A stretch of DNA of 64,000 nucleotides, taken from contig NZ_LHUR01000042.1 in assembly GCF_001263795.1 (NCBI RefSeq), positions 186,001 to 250,000 on the forward strand. The letters run 5' to 3'. Under the pieces are notes generated by a model. The model had not been told where the DNA came from. It saw only the letters and a program-made list of their open reading frames with translations, and did no database searches. Positions 6,056 through 16,210 of the stretch are shown here, piece by piece. Origin of the DNA: Clostridium homopropionicum DSM 5847. Lineage in GTDB: Bacteria; Bacillota; Clostridia; Clostridiales; Clostridiaceae. The translations under genes and the position numbers were made by a program. Every line of letters begins with the position of its first letter. The first letter of the stretch is position 1.

Positions 6056-8209
6056 CTATTTTTTCATGGTTAAAGAAATTCTACCTCTATTTTCATCAAT
6101 TTCCAAAACCTTAACTTCTACAATATCTCCAACTTTAACTACATCCAGAGGATGTTTCACAAATTTATCTGATAACTGACTAATATGTACTAATCCATCT
6201 TGATGTACTCCTATATCTACAAAAGCTCCGAAGTCAGCAACATTTCTTACAGTTCCATTCAAAACCATACCAGGTTTTAATTGATTAATATCTACTACAC
6301 CTTTTTTTAATATTGGTTTTGGTAATTCTTCTCTAGGATCCCTACCTGGCTTTTTAATTTCCTTTATTATATCTTGAAGAGTCGGTATTCCAATTTTAAG
6401 GTTCTCTGAAAGCTTATCTAGTCCAGCTGATTTTACTTTGTCATCAATATCTAAAAGTTTACCTTTTGCCAAGTCTTCTTCACTGTAGCCTAAATTAGTA
6501 AGCAATCCTTTTGCTGCTTTATAAGATTCAGGATGAACACCAGTATTATCTAAAACTTCTTTACTTTCAGGGACTCTTAAAAATCCTGCACATTGTTCAA
6601 AAGCTTTTGCTCCTAATCTCTTAACCTTTAAAAGTTCTTTTCTATCTTTAAACTTTCCATTTTCTTCTCTATAATCTACAATATTTTTAGCAATAGCTGT
6701 ATTAATTCCTGAAACATAAGATAACAGTGAAGGTGTTGCGATATTTAAGTCTACTCCTACACTATTAACTCCATCTTCTACTACCCCACGTAAAGATTCG
6801 TCCAGCCTTTTAGGTGCTACATCATGCTGGTATTGTCCTACCCCTATAGATTTTGGATCTATTTTTACCAGTTCAGCCATTGGGTCCTGAAGTCTTCTTC
6901 CAATAGATATTGCTCCTCTTATAGAAACATCAATATCTGGATATTCCTTTGAAGCTAATTCTGAAGCAGAATAAACCGATGCTCCTGCTTCTGATACTAT
7001 TACATAAAATAAATCCTTGCCAGTTTCTTTCTTTACTTCATCAATTAATCTAGCAATTACTTCTTCTGATTCTCTGCTGGCAGTACCATTTCCAAGAGAA
7101 ATTACCTCTACATTATGTTTATACACAAGTTCTTTAAGCTTCTTAATTGAACCTTCTACATCATTTTGAGGTGCAGTTGCATAAACAGTTGAAATATCCA
7201 GTAATTTACCCGTATCATCTAATACTGCAATTTTACAACCTGTTCTAAAGCCTGGATCATATCCAAGAACTATTTTTCCTTTAATAGGTGCTTGCATTAA
7301 TAATGCCTTTAAATTAGCTTTAAATACTTCAATTGCTCCTTCTTCTCCCTTATCAGTTAATTCTGACCTTATCTCTCTTTCAATAGAAGGATAAATAAGC
7401 CTTTTTAAGGAATCCTCTATTGCTTCTTTTATGTACTTATCTGTAACATCATTTCCTTTAAGTGCATTTCTATTAAGATAATCAATAATTTTTTCAGTAT
7501 CACAAGTTACTTTCACTGATAGTATCTTTTCTTTTTCTCCTCTATTTATTGCAAGTATTCTATGAGAAGGGATTCTTTTAACTGCTTCAGAATATTTATA
7601 ATACATTTCAAAAGGTGTTGGCTCGGTGCTGCTTCCACTACATTCAATTATCCCTTCTCGTCTGACAAATTCTCTAATCCATTTTCGATATTCTGCTTCA
7701 TCAGAAATAACTTCAGCAATTATATCTTTTGCCCCATTTAAAGTTTCATCAATTGAATTTACTCCTTTTTCTTCATTTATGAATTCCTTTGCATATTCAG
7801 AAATATTTTCTTTAAAATCTCCATTTAAAATAACTTTCGCAAGAGGTTCAAGTCCTTTTTCAACAGCTATAGTAGCTCTTGTTCTCTTCTTTTGCTTAAA
7901 TGGTCTATATATGTCCTCTACTTCTGTTAAGGTTTCACACTTTTCAACACTTTTCCTTATATCTTCAGTAAGTTTCCCCTGTTCTTCTATTATTCTTATT
8001 ACATCAGCTTTTCTTTCTTCTAAATTTCTTAAATATGTTAATCTCTCAAATATATTTCTTAAAACTACATCGTCTAACCCACCAGTTTTTTCTTTTCTAT
8101 ATCTTGCAATAAAAGGTACCGTATTTCCATCATCTAATAGCTCTATAACATTATTTATTTGATTTATTTCTACACCAATTTCTTTTGATAACTTTTCATT
8201 AATATCCAT
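6056..8209 (-). CDS. tex: Tex-family S1 RNA-binding transcription accessory protein
   Basis: A 717-residue protein with the full Tex architecture: N-terminal helical Tex_N region (KTGGLDD, FIARYRKE), a YqgF/RNase-H-like core (GYDPGFRTGCKIAVLD), helix-hairpin-helix repeats (NIVDYREENGKFKDRKELL, AFEQCAGFLRV) and a C-terminal S1 domain (GTVRNVADFGAFVDIGVHQ, GLVHISQLSD). Tex binds nucleic acids and is conserved in bacteria; its exact role (transcription or RNA turnover) is not settled. I choose the ATG at 8209, because TGGAGGA lies 4-5 bases upstream; the in-frame ATG four codons earlier overlaps that site. It stands alone between the ribU leader and a divergent peptidase gene. Confidence 0.93.
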   Translation of the reverse strand: MDINEKLSKEIGVEINQINNVIELLDDGNTVPFIARYRKEKTGGLDDVVLRNIFERLTYLRNLEERKADVIRIIEEQGKLTEDIRKSVEKCETLTEVEDIYRPFKQKKRTRATIAVEKGLEPLAKVILNGDFKENISEYAKEFINEEKGVNSIDETLNGAKDIIAEVISDEAEYRKWIREFVRREGIIECSGSSTEPTPFEMYYKYSEAVKRIPSHRILAINRGEKEKILSVKVTCDTEKIIDYLNRNALKGNDVTDKYIKEAIEDSLKRLIYPSIEREIRSELTDKGEEGAIEVFKANLKALLMQAPIKGKIVLGYDPGFRTGCKIAVLDDTGKLLDISTVYATAPQNDVEGSIKKLKELVYKHNVEVISLGNGTASRESEEVIARLIDEVKKETGKDLFYVIVSEAGASVYSASELASKEYPDIDVSIRGAISIGRRLQDPMAELVKIDPKSIGVGQYQHDVAPKRLDESLRGVVEDGVNSVGVDLNIATPSLLSYVSGINTAIAKNIVDYREENGKFKDRKELLKVKRLGAKAFEQCAGFLRVPESKEVLDNTGVHPESYKAAKGLLTNLGYSEEDLAKGKLLDIDDKVKSAGLDKLSENLKIGIPTLQDIIKEIKKPGRDPREELPKPILKKGVVDINQLKPGMVLNGTVRNVADFGAFVDIGVHQDGLVHISQLSDKFVKHPLDVVKVGDIVEVKVLEIDENRGRISLTMKK

Positions 8210-8334
8210 AATATCCTCCATTTATTGTTACTTTCATTATTTTACCCTAAGGCCAATAAAAAGTCCAATAATTCATCATATGCAGATTAACTTTCTCATA
8301 ATTATGTAATATAACAATTATTGGAGACTGTTTT

Positions 8335-9675
8335 ATGAAAAGATTAATTATACAATTTATTTCTTGCATTTCCTTTTTAATTATTAGCACTTGCATTCAG
8401 TTTTATTATAATGTTGTGCCTTTTAATACTCTAAACGTCATTAATAAAATAAATTTTATTTCTTCTGATAATTTTAAAGGAAGGCTTACAGGAACTTTAG
8501 AGAATAAAGAGGTGGAAGAATACATAAAGCTTCAATTTATAGAAAATAATTTAAAACCTTTTATGGGAGAATATACTCAGTCTTTTAAAGTAAATTATCC
8601 TCATAAAATTTCTGGAGAACCCCATCTAAAGATATTAGACAAAAATGGTGATATCATAAAAAGCTTTACTTACAACAAAGATTATAAAGAAGACATGCTT
8701 AATTTTAGAAGTAATTCTATAAAATTCAAAAAAGATAATCCTTCTGTAAAAGTTAGTGATAAATTAATTCAAGTACAAAATTCTTCTGATTTATTTCTAT
8801 TTTATATATCCTCAAAGGACAATTTAAGCTTTAGAAGCTCTTTTTCAAGCAATTCTAATTTTAGTATGTGCATAATTCTTACCAGTGATACTTTAAATGA
8901 AATAAAAGAATATTTGAATAAGGATTATACAATAGATTGTTTTATTCCTATTATCTCAAAAGAAACTACGGTAAATAATATAATGGGATATATAGAAGGT
9001 AAAAATCCTACTTTGGACCCATTAATTCTTTCAGCTCATTTTGATCACCTAGGTAGTGATCTAAAAAATAATGTATATAGAGGTGCCTTAGATAATGCTT
9101 CTGGAACAGCTTTTCTTCTTGAACTTGCAGGCTATGTTTCCTCTATTGGAAAGCCTGAGAGAAGTATATTGTTTATAGGTTTTAATGCTGAGGAATTTGG
9201 CTGCCTGGGTTCGGAAGAATTTGTTAAAAAATATAAGAAGAATATACAAAACAGCAAAGTAATGAATTTTGATATGATTGGAAGCGATAAAGGAGTACCT
9301 CTTTGCATAGTGGGAGGAAAGAAAGATACAGCAAAAACTTCATTTATAAATTCCATTTCTGCTACCTGTGCAAATGAAAAGATACATTTTAATTATTTAT
9401 TTGAGGATGCTAGTGATCACAAGTCTTTTAGAGAAAATAATATTGATGCTGTAACCTTTTGCGATAATGATATGTCTAGAATCCATACTATGAGTGATAC
9501 TCCTGAATTAATTAGCACTTCTGCTATAGAAAGATGCTTTAAGATAGTATCTAAAGAAATAATTACGTACTCTTTTAATAATAATCTATTAATTATATAT
9601 TATAAGGAAGCTGCACTGGCATGCTCTCTATTAATAATAATATCTTTAATAACATCTCTAAAAAATAAATCTTAA
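8335..9675 (+). CDS. Membrane-anchored M28-family zinc peptidase
   Basis: A 446-residue protein. An N-terminal hydrophobic segment (about residues 5-24) and a C-terminal one (AALACSLLIIISLITSL) suggest it is tethered to the membrane with the enzyme outside the cell. The peptidase core shows the M28 metal and catalytic motifs in order: LSAHFDHLG, GALDNASGTA, GFNAEEFGCLGS, FDMIGSDKG and DASDHKSF. M28 enzymes are aminopeptidases or related amidohydrolases, with two zinc ions bound. The substrate is unknown. The region 60-210 is a poorly conserved insert before the peptidase domain. It is a single-gene unit with a ribosome binding site (TTGGAGA) and its own terminator. Confidence 0.85.
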   Translation: MKRLIIQFISCISFLIISTCIQFYYNVVPFNTLNVINKINFISSDNFKGRLTGTLENKEVEEYIKLQFIENNLKPFMGEYTQSFKVNYPHKISGEPHLKILDKNGDIIKSFTYNKDYKEDMLNFRSNSIKFKKDNPSVKVSDKLIQVQNSSDLFLFYISSKDNLSFRSSFSSNSNFSMCIILTSDTLNEIKEYLNKDYTIDCFIPIISKETTVNNIMGYIEGKNPTLDPLILSAHFDHLGSDLKNNVYRGALDNASGTAFLLELAGYVSSIGKPERSILFIGFNAEEFGCLGSEEFVKKYKKNIQNSKVMNFDMIGSDKGVPLCIVGGKKDTAKTSFINSISATCANEKIHFNYLFEDASDHKSFRENNIDAVTFCDNDMSRIHTMSDTPELISTSAIERCFKIVSKEIITYSFNNNLLIIYYKEAALACSLLIIISLITSLKNKS

Positions 9676-9677
9676 TG

Positions 9678-9722
9678 GAAAACCTATTGTCTAGCAGCTT
9701 TGCTTAATGACAATAGGTTTTC
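9678..9722. terminator. Bidirectional terminator
   Basis: GGAAAACCTATTGTC and GACAATAGGTTTTC form a perfect 14-bp stem between the convergent peptidase and nucleotidase genes. Confidence 0.85.
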
Positions 9723-9724
9723 TA

Positions 9725-10420
9725 TCAATTTTCATAAAATAAAATGTCCTTTAACTGATTTAAGCTGTGTATTTCATAAACAGGTTTAATTTCTGTTGTA
9801 TTTTCTAAATGTTTTGGATTAAACCAACAAGTATCAATACCAAAATTTGCTCCACCCTTTATATCTGAAGTTAAACTATCACCAACTATTAAAGCTGTTT
9901 CCTTATTGTTATGACCAGCTTTCTTAAAAGCAAATTCAAAAATGCCCGGGTTTGGCTTAGCTACTCCAACTTCTTCTGATATAACTACAGAATCAAAAAA
10001 CTCTCCGATTTGTGATCTTCTTATTCTTGCATCTTGAACAGTAGTTAATCCATTAGTTATTAGGACTAATTTAAATTTACCCTTCAAATCATTTAATAAC
10101 TCTAAAGCTCCATCTAAAATGAAACATCCTTGGCATAAATTATCTATGTATTTACCATTCACCTCTTTAGTATCTAGATTCATATTTAGTTTATTAAAAA
10201 GCCTTCTAAACCTTTCCTCTTTTAATTCCTCAGCTGTAATTAATTCTTTTTCAAATTCACCCCATATATTTTTATTTATTTCTTTGTAAGTATTAAAATG
10301 ATACTCAGTTTCATATTCTTTATTAAAATACTCCATTGTGTTTTTAAAAGCATATTCTTCTGCTTTGCTAAAATCTAATAGTGTCTCATCTGCATCGAAT
10401 ATTATTAATTTGTATTTCAT
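9725..10420 (-). CDS. YjjG-type HAD-family noncanonical nucleotidase
   Basis: A 231-residue HAD hydrolase. Motif I is IFDADETLLDF (nucleophile and acid Asp), motif II LITNG, motif III the Lys in VAKPNPGIFEFA, and motif IV IVGDSLTSDIKGG. The cap domain inserted after motif I and the opening FDADETLLDFSKAEEYAF match the YjjG/YfnB subfamily, which dephosphorylates pyrimidine nucleotides, including noncanonical ones, as house-cleaning. GGAGG lies 6-7 bases before the ATG. It is monocistronic. The subfamily is well supported; the physiological substrate is inferred. Confidence 0.85.
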   Translation of the reverse strand: MKYKLIIFDADETLLDFSKAEEYAFKNTMEYFNKEYETEYHFNTYKEINKNIWGEFEKELITAEELKEERFRRLFNKLNMNLDTKEVNGKYIDNLCQGCFILDGALELLNDLKGKFKLVLITNGLTTVQDARIRRSQIGEFFDSVVISEEVGVAKPNPGIFEFAFKKAGHNNKETALIVGDSLTSDIKGGANFGIDTCWFNPKHLENTTEIKPVYEIHSLNQLKDILFYEN

Positions 10421-10569
10421 GTTTCACCTCCGTTAGTATATATGAAATTTACATTACTTGGGTTTATTTAATTATGTAACAATCTATAATACTGTGAATA
10501 ATATATTACAGGACAAGCTACTTTAATCACTATTTAGTTTGTCATATGGTTTATAAGGGAGGATTATTA

Positions 10570-10833
10570 ATGCGATCAAGAACAAGAGCTGTGATATTAG
10601 TATGTAGAATTGCCTCTGGATTTAGCAACTCTAATGGTCTTATTGTCCATTCATGCAACCATGATGGAATAGAAAGAGAATGTGGCTGTGAAGAAGCTAT
10701 CGAAAGACTCATTGATGCAGGTTTTGAATTAGTTAGTACTGTAGCAATTCAAAACTGTGGACAGGTTGTATACACTTTTATTAGATACAATCCATCTATA
10801 GAAAATGGCGAAACAGTAAATTTTGAAGATTAA
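10570..10833 (+). CDS. Small conserved-looking protein of unknown function
   Basis: An 87-residue protein I do not recognise. The start at ATG 10570 is chosen because GGGAGGA precedes it by 6 bases; an upstream in-frame ATG at 10546 has no such site. The protein has five cysteines, four of them in VCRIAS, HSCNH and ECGCEEA, and begins with a basic stretch. The second half (ERLIDAGFELVSTVAIQNCG, VVYTFIRY) looks like a helix followed by beta strands, as in small alpha/beta folds. It has no signal peptide or membrane segment. It is a single gene between a nucleotidase and prfB with its own terminator, so it is expressed independently. Confidence 0.65.
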   Translation: MRSRTRAVILVCRIASGFSNSNGLIVHSCNHDGIERECGCEEAIERLIDAGFELVSTVAIQNCGQVVYTFIRYNPSIENGETVNFED

Positions 10834-10843
10834 TTAACAGATA

Positions 10844-10868
10844 AAGCCACCCCAGCCAGGGTGGCTTC
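10844..10868. terminator. Bidirectional terminator
   Basis: AAGCCACCC and GGGTGGCTT form a perfect GC-rich stem between the convergent small gene and prfB. Confidence 0.9.
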
Positions 10869-10871
10869 AAA

Positions 10872-11982
10872 TTAGTTATTTTTGCTCCATTTTAAATATT
10901 CTTTTATAAATATATCTATTTCTCCATCAATTACGGCATCCACATTACCTGATTCTACGCCTGTTCTATGATCTTTAACCATTGTATATGGTTGAAATAC
11001 ATAAGACCTTATTTGACTTCCCCATCCAATATCCTTTAAATCTCCAGTAAGATCCTCAATCTTTTCCTTATGTGCTCTTTCTTTTAGTTCCACCAGCTTT
11101 GATTTCAACATACTCATAGCTGTATCTCTATTTTGAAATTGACTTCTTTCATTTTGACATTGAACCACAATACCTGTTGGAATATGAGTTATTCTTACTG
11201 CTGAATCAGTCTTGTTTACATGCTGACCTCCTGCACCACCTGAACGATAGGTATCTACCTTTATATCTTCTGGTCTTATATTTATATCTTGATTTTCAGT
11301 TAATTCTGGAAGTACTTCAACAGATGCAAAGGAGGTTTGTCTTTTTCCGTTAGCATTAAATGGAGATATTCTGACTAAGCGATGTATTCCTTTTTCTGCC
11401 TTCAAATATCCATATGCAAATTCACCAATTATTTTTAAGCTGACACTTTTAATCCCAGCTTCATCACCTGGCAATAACTCTAGTGTTTCTAATTTATATC
11501 CTCTTCTTTCACACCATCTTGAATACATTCTTAACAGCATTTGTGTCCAATCTTGCGCATCAGTACCACCAGCACCAGCATGCAGACTTACTATAGCATT
11601 ATTTTTATCATATTCTCCAGAAAGTAAGATCTGAACCCTAAAATTATCTATGGCTTTTTCAAGCTCTGCCGCTTCCTTCTTAATTTCACTTATAGAAGAT
11701 TCATCTTCCTCGTCTAAGCTCATATCTACTAGCAGCTCTAAATCTTCTAACCTATCCACTGTATTATTAAAATTATTAAGTCTATCTTTTAATCCTTTGG
11801 CTTCTTGACTTAGCTCTTGGGCTCTATTTAAGTTCTCCCAAAAATTAGGCTCTTGCATTAGATTTTCAAGTTCTGATAATCTCTTCTCTAATGAAGCAAT
11901 GTCAAAGAGAAGCCCCCACTTCTTTTAAACCTACCTTGAACTCAGCTATCTTTCCTTTAGCTTCCTCCAACTGAATAATCAT
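10872..11982 (-). CDS. prfB: Peptide chain release factor 2, with programmed +1 frameshift
   Basis: The gene is read in two frames. The first 26 codons run from ATG 11982 to CTT (11905-11907), then an in-frame TGA (11902-11904) stops the zero frame. Skipping base 11904 continues as DIASLEKRLSELENLMQEPNFW and gives a full-length protein of 369 residues, the usual size. This is the classic autoregulatory RF2 frameshift: low RF2 makes ribosomes pause at TGA and slip. The TGA-reading motif SPF occurs in RISPFNANG, and the peptidyl-tRNA hydrolysis motif GGQ in SGGAGGQHVNKTDSAV. RF2 releases peptides at UAA and UGA. A weak AAGGTG site precedes the start. It lies just downstream of secA on the same strand. 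Confidence 0.95.
11901..11917 (-). other. Programmed +1 ribosomal frameshift site of prfB
   Basis: On the minus strand the sequence is GGGGGCTTCTCTTTGAC: an internal Shine-Dalgarno-like G run, then the slip codon CTT, the TGA stop and a following C. CTT TGA C is the conserved slippery core. The G run ends 5 bases before CTT, whereas the well-studied E. coli site has 3. Confidence 0.9.
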
Positions 11983-12001
11983 TTTACCACACCTTTCAAG
12001 C

Positions 12002-14509
12002 TTACCTTCCACAACAATTCTTATACTTCTTACCGCTTCCGCAAGAACAAAGATCATTTCTTCCCACTTTCTCTTCTTTTCTTCTTACAGGCTCTTTTTT
12101 AAGAGAATCATCTCCACTCATATTAGTAGAGGTTTCTTTAGCAACCCTTTCTCTCTCTGGAGCATTGTTTGTTACTTGTATATGGAATAAATATTTAACT
12201 GTATCAACTTTTATACTTTCAATCATTTCTTCAAACATTTCGCTTCCTTCAAATTGATATGCTTGAACAGGATCTTGCTGCTTATAGGCTCTAAGTCCCA
12301 TACCTTGCTTTAAATGATCCATATTATCTATATGATCCATCCATTTAGTATCTACAACTCTTAGAAGAATAACTCTTTCTATTTCTCTTAGCTGCTCTGA
12401 ACCAATAGTATTTTCTTTTTCTCCATATATTTCTTCAGCCAAAGCAATAAATTTTTCTTTTATTTCCTCATCAGATAAAGATTTAATATCATCAACTGTA
12501 ACAGTTCCCTTTGGAAGGTATATATCCTCTAGAAAAGCAATAAGCTTTTTTAAATCCTCTTCGAAATCTTCTTCTAGTCCTGACATATGAGAATCCACAG
12601 CACCTGATATTAGACTTCTTATCATTTCTTGAACATCTTCTTTTAGAGATTCTCCTTCAAGCACTTCTGTTCTTTGCTTATATATAACTGTTCTTTGTTG
12701 ATTCATTACATCATCATATTTTAATACAGTTTTTCTTACGTCAAAGTTATTTCCTTCTACTTTCTTTTGTGCATTTTCAATAGCACTTGAAACTAATTTA
12801 CTTTCTATTGCATCCTCGTCACTTAAACCTAGTTTTTCAACTATACCTTGAAGTCTTTCTGATGCAAATATTCTCATTAAATCATCTTCTAAGGATACAA
12901 AAAATCTTGAGAAACCTGGGTCTCCTTGACGACCAGAACGTCCTCTTAATTGATTATCAATACGTCTAGATTCATGTCTTTCACTACCTATTACCTTAAG
13001 CCCTCCAAGCTCTGTAACCCCTTCCCCAAGCTTAATGTCAGTACCACGACCTGCCATATTGGTAGCTATAGTAACTGTTCCCTTTTCACCAGCATGAGAA
13101 ATGATTTCTGCTTCCTGCTCATGATATTTAGCATTAAGAACTCTATGAGGAACTCCTTTTCTCTTTAACATATCTGAAAGAAGTTCAGACTTTTCTATAC
13201 TTACAGTACCCACAAGAACTGGCTGCCCAGCTTTATAAGTTTCCTCAATTTCATTTACAATAGCTTTGAATTTAGCCTTCTCTGATTTATATACTACATC
13301 AGGAGAATCAATTCTAGCAATCGGCATGTGTGTTGGTACTACTATTACATCTAGACCGTAAATTTCTCTAAATTCACTTTCTTCAGTTTGTGCTGTACCT
13401 GTCATACCTGAAAGCTTTGAATACATTCTGAAGTAATTTTGGAAAGTTATAGTTGCAAGAGTCTTAGATTCTTTTTGAATTTTAACCCCTTCTTTTGCCT
13501 CTATAGCTTGGTGAAGACCATCACTATATCTTCTTCCTTCCATAAGTCTTCCAGTAAATTCGTCAACTATTATAACTTCGTCATCTTTTACCATATAATC
13601 TTTATCACGTTTCATCATATAATTAGCCTTTAATGCTTGAACTACATGATGTTGTATTTGCATGTTTTCTGCATCTGCAAAGTTATCTATATGAAAATAC
13701 TTTTCTGCCTTTTCTATTCCTAAATCAGTAAGAATTACTGAATTAGTCTTTTCATCCTTTGTATAATCCTCTTCTTTTAAAGTCTTTGCGAAAAAATCTG
13801 CTACTCTATAGAAATCAGTAGACTTTTCACCTTCTCCTGAAATTATTAGTGGAGTTCTAGCTTCGTCAATTAATATAGAGTCAACTTCGTCAACTATACA
13901 GAAATTTAGTTCTCTCTGAACTCTCTCTTCCTTATAAATAACCATGTTATCTCTTAAATAATCAAAGCCAAATTCATTATTTGTTCCATATGTAATATCA
14001 CAGTTATATGACTCACGTCTTTCATCGTTATTTAACTCATGAACTATAACTCCTGTTGTAAGTCCCAAAAATCCGTATAATTGACCCATTTGGTCTCTAT
14101 CTCTTTTTGCTAAGTAGTCATTTACAGTAACAACATGAACTCCTTTTCCAGATAGTGCATTTAAATATGCTGGTAGTGTGGCAACTAAGGTTTTTCCTTC
14201 TCCGGTTTTCATTTCAGCTATTCTTCCTTGATGAAGAACCATTCCTCCCATAAGCTGCTCTCTAAAGTGCTTCATTCCTAGAACTCTAGAAGAAGCTTCT
14301 CTTACTACTGCAAAAGCTTCTGGAAGTATATCTTCTAAGGTTTTTCCATTCTGTATCATTTGTTTAAATTCTGTAGTTTTATTTCTTAATTCTTCATCAG
14401 AAAAATTTTTAAATTTATCCTCATAAGAAATGATTCTGTCAACTACAGGAGTAATCTTTTTTAATTCTCTTTCACTATATGTACCAAATATCTTTTCGAA
14501 TAATCCCAT
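12002..14509 (-). CDS. secA: Preprotein translocase ATPase SecA
   Basis: An 835-residue motor protein that pushes unfolded preproteins through SecYEG. It has the family landmarks in order: MRHF-type start of NBD1 with [17 protein letters not shown] (Walker A) and [18 protein letters not shown] (Walker B), the preprotein cross-linking region, NBD2 with [14 protein letters not shown] and [18 protein letters not shown], the helical wing/scaffold ([15 protein letters not shown]), and a C-terminal zinc-binding SEC-C motif [13 protein letters not shown]. Length is normal for Firmicutes. It is preceded by a sigma-A promoter and lies between hpf and prfB, the usual Firmicutes order hpf-secA-prfB. Confidence 0.97.
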   Translation of the reverse strand: MGLFEKIFGTYSERELKKITPVVDRIISYEDKFKNFSDEELRNKTTEFKQMIQNGKTLEDILPEAFAVVREASSRVLGMKHFREQLMGGMVLHQGRIAEMKTGEGKTLVATLPAYLNALSGKGVHVVTVNDYLAKRDRDQMGQLYGFLGLTTGVIVHELNNDERRESYNCDITYGTNNEFGFDYLRDNMVIYKEERVQRELNFCIVDEVDSILIDEARTPLIISGEGEKSTDFYRVADFFAKTLKEEDYTKDEKTNSVILTDLGIEKAEKYFHIDNFADAENMQIQHHVVQALKANYMMKRDKDYMVKDDEVIIVDEFTGRLMEGRRYSDGLHQAIEAKEGVKIQKESKTLATITFQNYFRMYSKLSGMTGTAQTEESEFREIYGLDVIVVPTHMPIARIDSPDVVYKSEKAKFKAIVNEIEETYKAGQPVLVGTVSIEKSELLSDMLKRKGVPHRVLNAKYHEQEAEIISHAGEKGTVTIATNMAGRGTDIKLGEGVTELGGLKVIGSERHESRRIDNQLRGRSGRQGDPGFSRFFVSLEDDLMRIFASERLQGIVEKLGLSDEDAIESKLVSSAIENAQKKVEGNNFDVRKTVLKYDDVMNQQRTVIYKQRTEVLEGESLKEDVQEMIRSLISGAVDSHMSGLEEDFEEDLKKLIAFLEDIYLPKGTVTVDDIKSLSDEEIKEKFIALAEEIYGEKENTIGSEQLREIERVILLRVVDTKWMDHIDNMDHLKQGMGLRAYKQQDPVQAYQFEGSEMFEEMIESIKVDTVKYLFHIQVTNNAPERERVAKETSTNMSGDDSLKKEPVRRKEEKVGRNDLCSCGSGKKYKNCCGR

Positions 14510-14576
14510 TTACTTTCATCCTCACTAACCATTATTTATATTTTATACAAAATTCTTTACTAAACTATACTAATTG

Positions 14577-14605
14577 ATTATAACATCTAATTATAATGGG
14601 TTCAA
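14577..14605 (-). promoter_or_regulatory. Promoter of secA
   Basis: Minus strand TTGAAC (14600-14605), 17-base spacer, TATAAT (14577-14582), 68 bases before the start codon. Confidence 0.75.
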
Positions 14606-14723
14606 CAATGTACCCTCTAAATAATTATTAACATTATTATTGAATTATAAACCGAAGTTTACTTATTAATGTCTTATTAAGAAATACTGACTAAAAATAT
14701 ACATTATGATATTTATACAAATA

Positions 14724-14745
14724 AAAGGAGGCCTTTGCCTCCTTT
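14724..14745 (-). terminator. Terminator of hpf
   Basis: AAAGGAGGC and GCCTCCTTT form a 9-bp perfect stem with a CTTT loop just after the hpf stop codon. Confidence 0.8.
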
Positions 14746-14756
14746 ACTATATACTC

Positions 14757-15287
14757 TTAATATTCAGGTTCTATTAATCCATATTTTCCATCTTTTCTTT
14801 TATATACTACATTTATTTCATTTGTATCAGCATTTGTATATACAAAGAAATTATGTCCTAAAAGTTCCATTTGAAGAATTGCTTCTTCCTCATTCATTGG
14901 TTTTACTGGGAATCTTTTAGTTTTTACTATTTTGAATTCTTCTTCATCAGAGTTTAGATTATATTCTGGAATCAATTGATATCTTAAAGAATCGCCATAC
15001 TTTCTTCTCTCTAACTTAGTTTTTTGTTTTCTAATTTGCTTTTCAAGCTTCTCTAATACCAAATCTATAGCTGCATACATATCATCATTATCTTCTTCTG
15101 CTCTTAAAATAACTCCATTAAAGGGAATGGTAACTTCAACAATTTGTCTATTCTTTTGAACACTTAATGTGGTATTTGCCTCCACACTTGGACTAAAATA
15201 TTTTTCTAGTTTTGTCAATTTCCTTTCTACAGCGTCTCTTAATCCTTCAGTAATTATAATGTTTTTTCCATTAACAGTTATGTTCAT
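14757..15287 (-). CDS. hpf: Long-form ribosome hibernation promoting factor
   Basis: A 176-residue protein of the long HPF class. The N-terminal RaiA/YfiA-like domain (NITVNGKNIIITEGLRDAVERKLTKLEKYF, written here in parts: NITVNGKNI, RDAVERKL) sits in the 30S decoding region, and the C-terminal dimerisation domain (VKTKRFPVKPMNEEEAILQM, LLGHNFFVYTNADT, VYKRKDGKYGLIEPEY) joins two ribosomes into an inactive 100S particle. The two are joined by a charged linker. It is monocistronic with its own promoter and terminator and GAAAGGGG before the ATG. Confidence 0.95.
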   Translation of the reverse strand: MNITVNGKNIIITEGLRDAVERKLTKLEKYFSPSVEANTTLSVQKNRQIVEVTIPFNGVILRAEEDNDDMYAAIDLVLEKLEKQIRKQKTKLERRKYGDSLRYQLIPEYNLNSDEEEFKIVKTKRFPVKPMNEEEAILQMELLGHNFFVYTNADTNEINVVYKRKDGKYGLIEPEY

Positions 15288-15359
15288 AAAGTCAGCCCCT
15301 TTCTCGTTATCTACTAATGTGAAAACTAGGAGATACTTGTGATAATTTGTATTTTCTTA

Positions 15360-15388
15360 ATTATATTACTAATAAAAATAAATAACAA
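15360..15388 (-). promoter_or_regulatory. Promoter of hpf
   Basis: Minus strand TTGTTA (15383-15388), 17-base spacer, TATAAT (15360-15365), 72 bases before the start codon. Confidence 0.6.
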
Positions 15389-15529
15389 ATATAAATACAG
15401 CTTGAATTTAAAGAATATTTTATTAGATTATTGATATAAGATTTTCTTTTCTTCTTCTAATTCTTTATTAATAGTTAATATGAAAGAAGATTATTTATTT
15501 ATTTTATGTTATAATAAAATTTAGGGGCA

Positions 15530-16210
15530 TTATATTTTACTTTTCGCCCCAGTTAAAACATGCACTTCTTTTGCTCCTTTATCCAACAGCGCTTTTGCGC
15601 AATAGAATGCTGTTGCTCCTGTGGTAATCACATCATCTATTAATAGTATACTTTTCCCTATAATATTCTTTTTATTTATTCCCTCATAAGAATTATTTAT
15701 GTTTAGCCATCTTTCTTCTCCACTTAAACCAATTTGGTCTTTTGTCTCTTTTACTTTTCTTAGCAACCTTACAACCTTTATATTAGTTTCTCTTCCTATT
15801 GCTTTTGCTAGAAATTCAGTCTGATTATAGCCTCTTTTTCGAAGATTTTTTCTTGTTGCAGGAACAAAGGTAATTAATTCAATAGTTAAATGAGCATTGC
15901 CCAAGGTTTCTATCATGATTTTAGTTAAAATTTCTCCAGCAATAAAGTCACTTTTATACTTTAATCTTGATATAAGTTCTTTTGTTATTCCAGAATAATA
16001 TAAAGAACTATATGCTTTTATATTAAAGCCATTTAGTTTTATTTCAAATGGCTCATTACATCTTTTTATTTTAGAATTACATTCCTTGCATAAAAACATA
16101 TTTTCATTGCTATAGTTTTTGCATATTATGCAGCAATCATTTGTAGTATATATTATTGATAGAAAGCATTTAATTAAATATATTATATTTTTAATAATTT
16201 CATTTCCCAT
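15530..16210 (-). CDS. ComF-family phosphoribosyltransferase-like protein (ComFC)
   Basis: A 226-residue protein with an N-terminal zinc ribbon of the pattern CCIIC...CKEC and a C-terminal type I phosphoribosyltransferase fold: LLIDDVITTGAT is the PRPP-binding loop, preceded by FVPATRKNLRKRGYNQTEFLA. ComFC is needed for uptake of transforming DNA in Bacillus and relatives, working with the ComFA translocase. The start at 16210 overlaps the end of the upstream gene by 28 bases and has only a weak ribosome binding site, so translation is probably coupled. Whether the host is naturally competent cannot be judged from this window. Confidence 0.85.
   Translation of the reverse strand: MGNEIIKNIIYLIKCFLSIIYTTNDCCIICKNYSNENMFLCKECNSKIKRCNEPFEIKLNGFNIKAYSSLYYSGITKELISRLKYKSDFIAGEILTKIMIETLGNAHLTIELITFVPATRKNLRKRGYNQTEFLAKAIGRETNIKVVRLLRKVKETKDQIGLSGEERWLNINNSYEGINKKNIIGKSILLIDDVITTGATAFYCAKALLDKGAKEVHVLTGAKSKI

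Noticed and set aside
7626..8162. 178-codon open frame antisense to tex
   Set aside because: It is the complement of a well-supported coding region, Ser/Phe-rich and without a start signal.
10872..11858. prfB starting at the internal ATG 11858
   Set aside because: The region upstream encodes the conserved N-terminus through a CTT TGA C frameshift, so 11858 is inside the gene.
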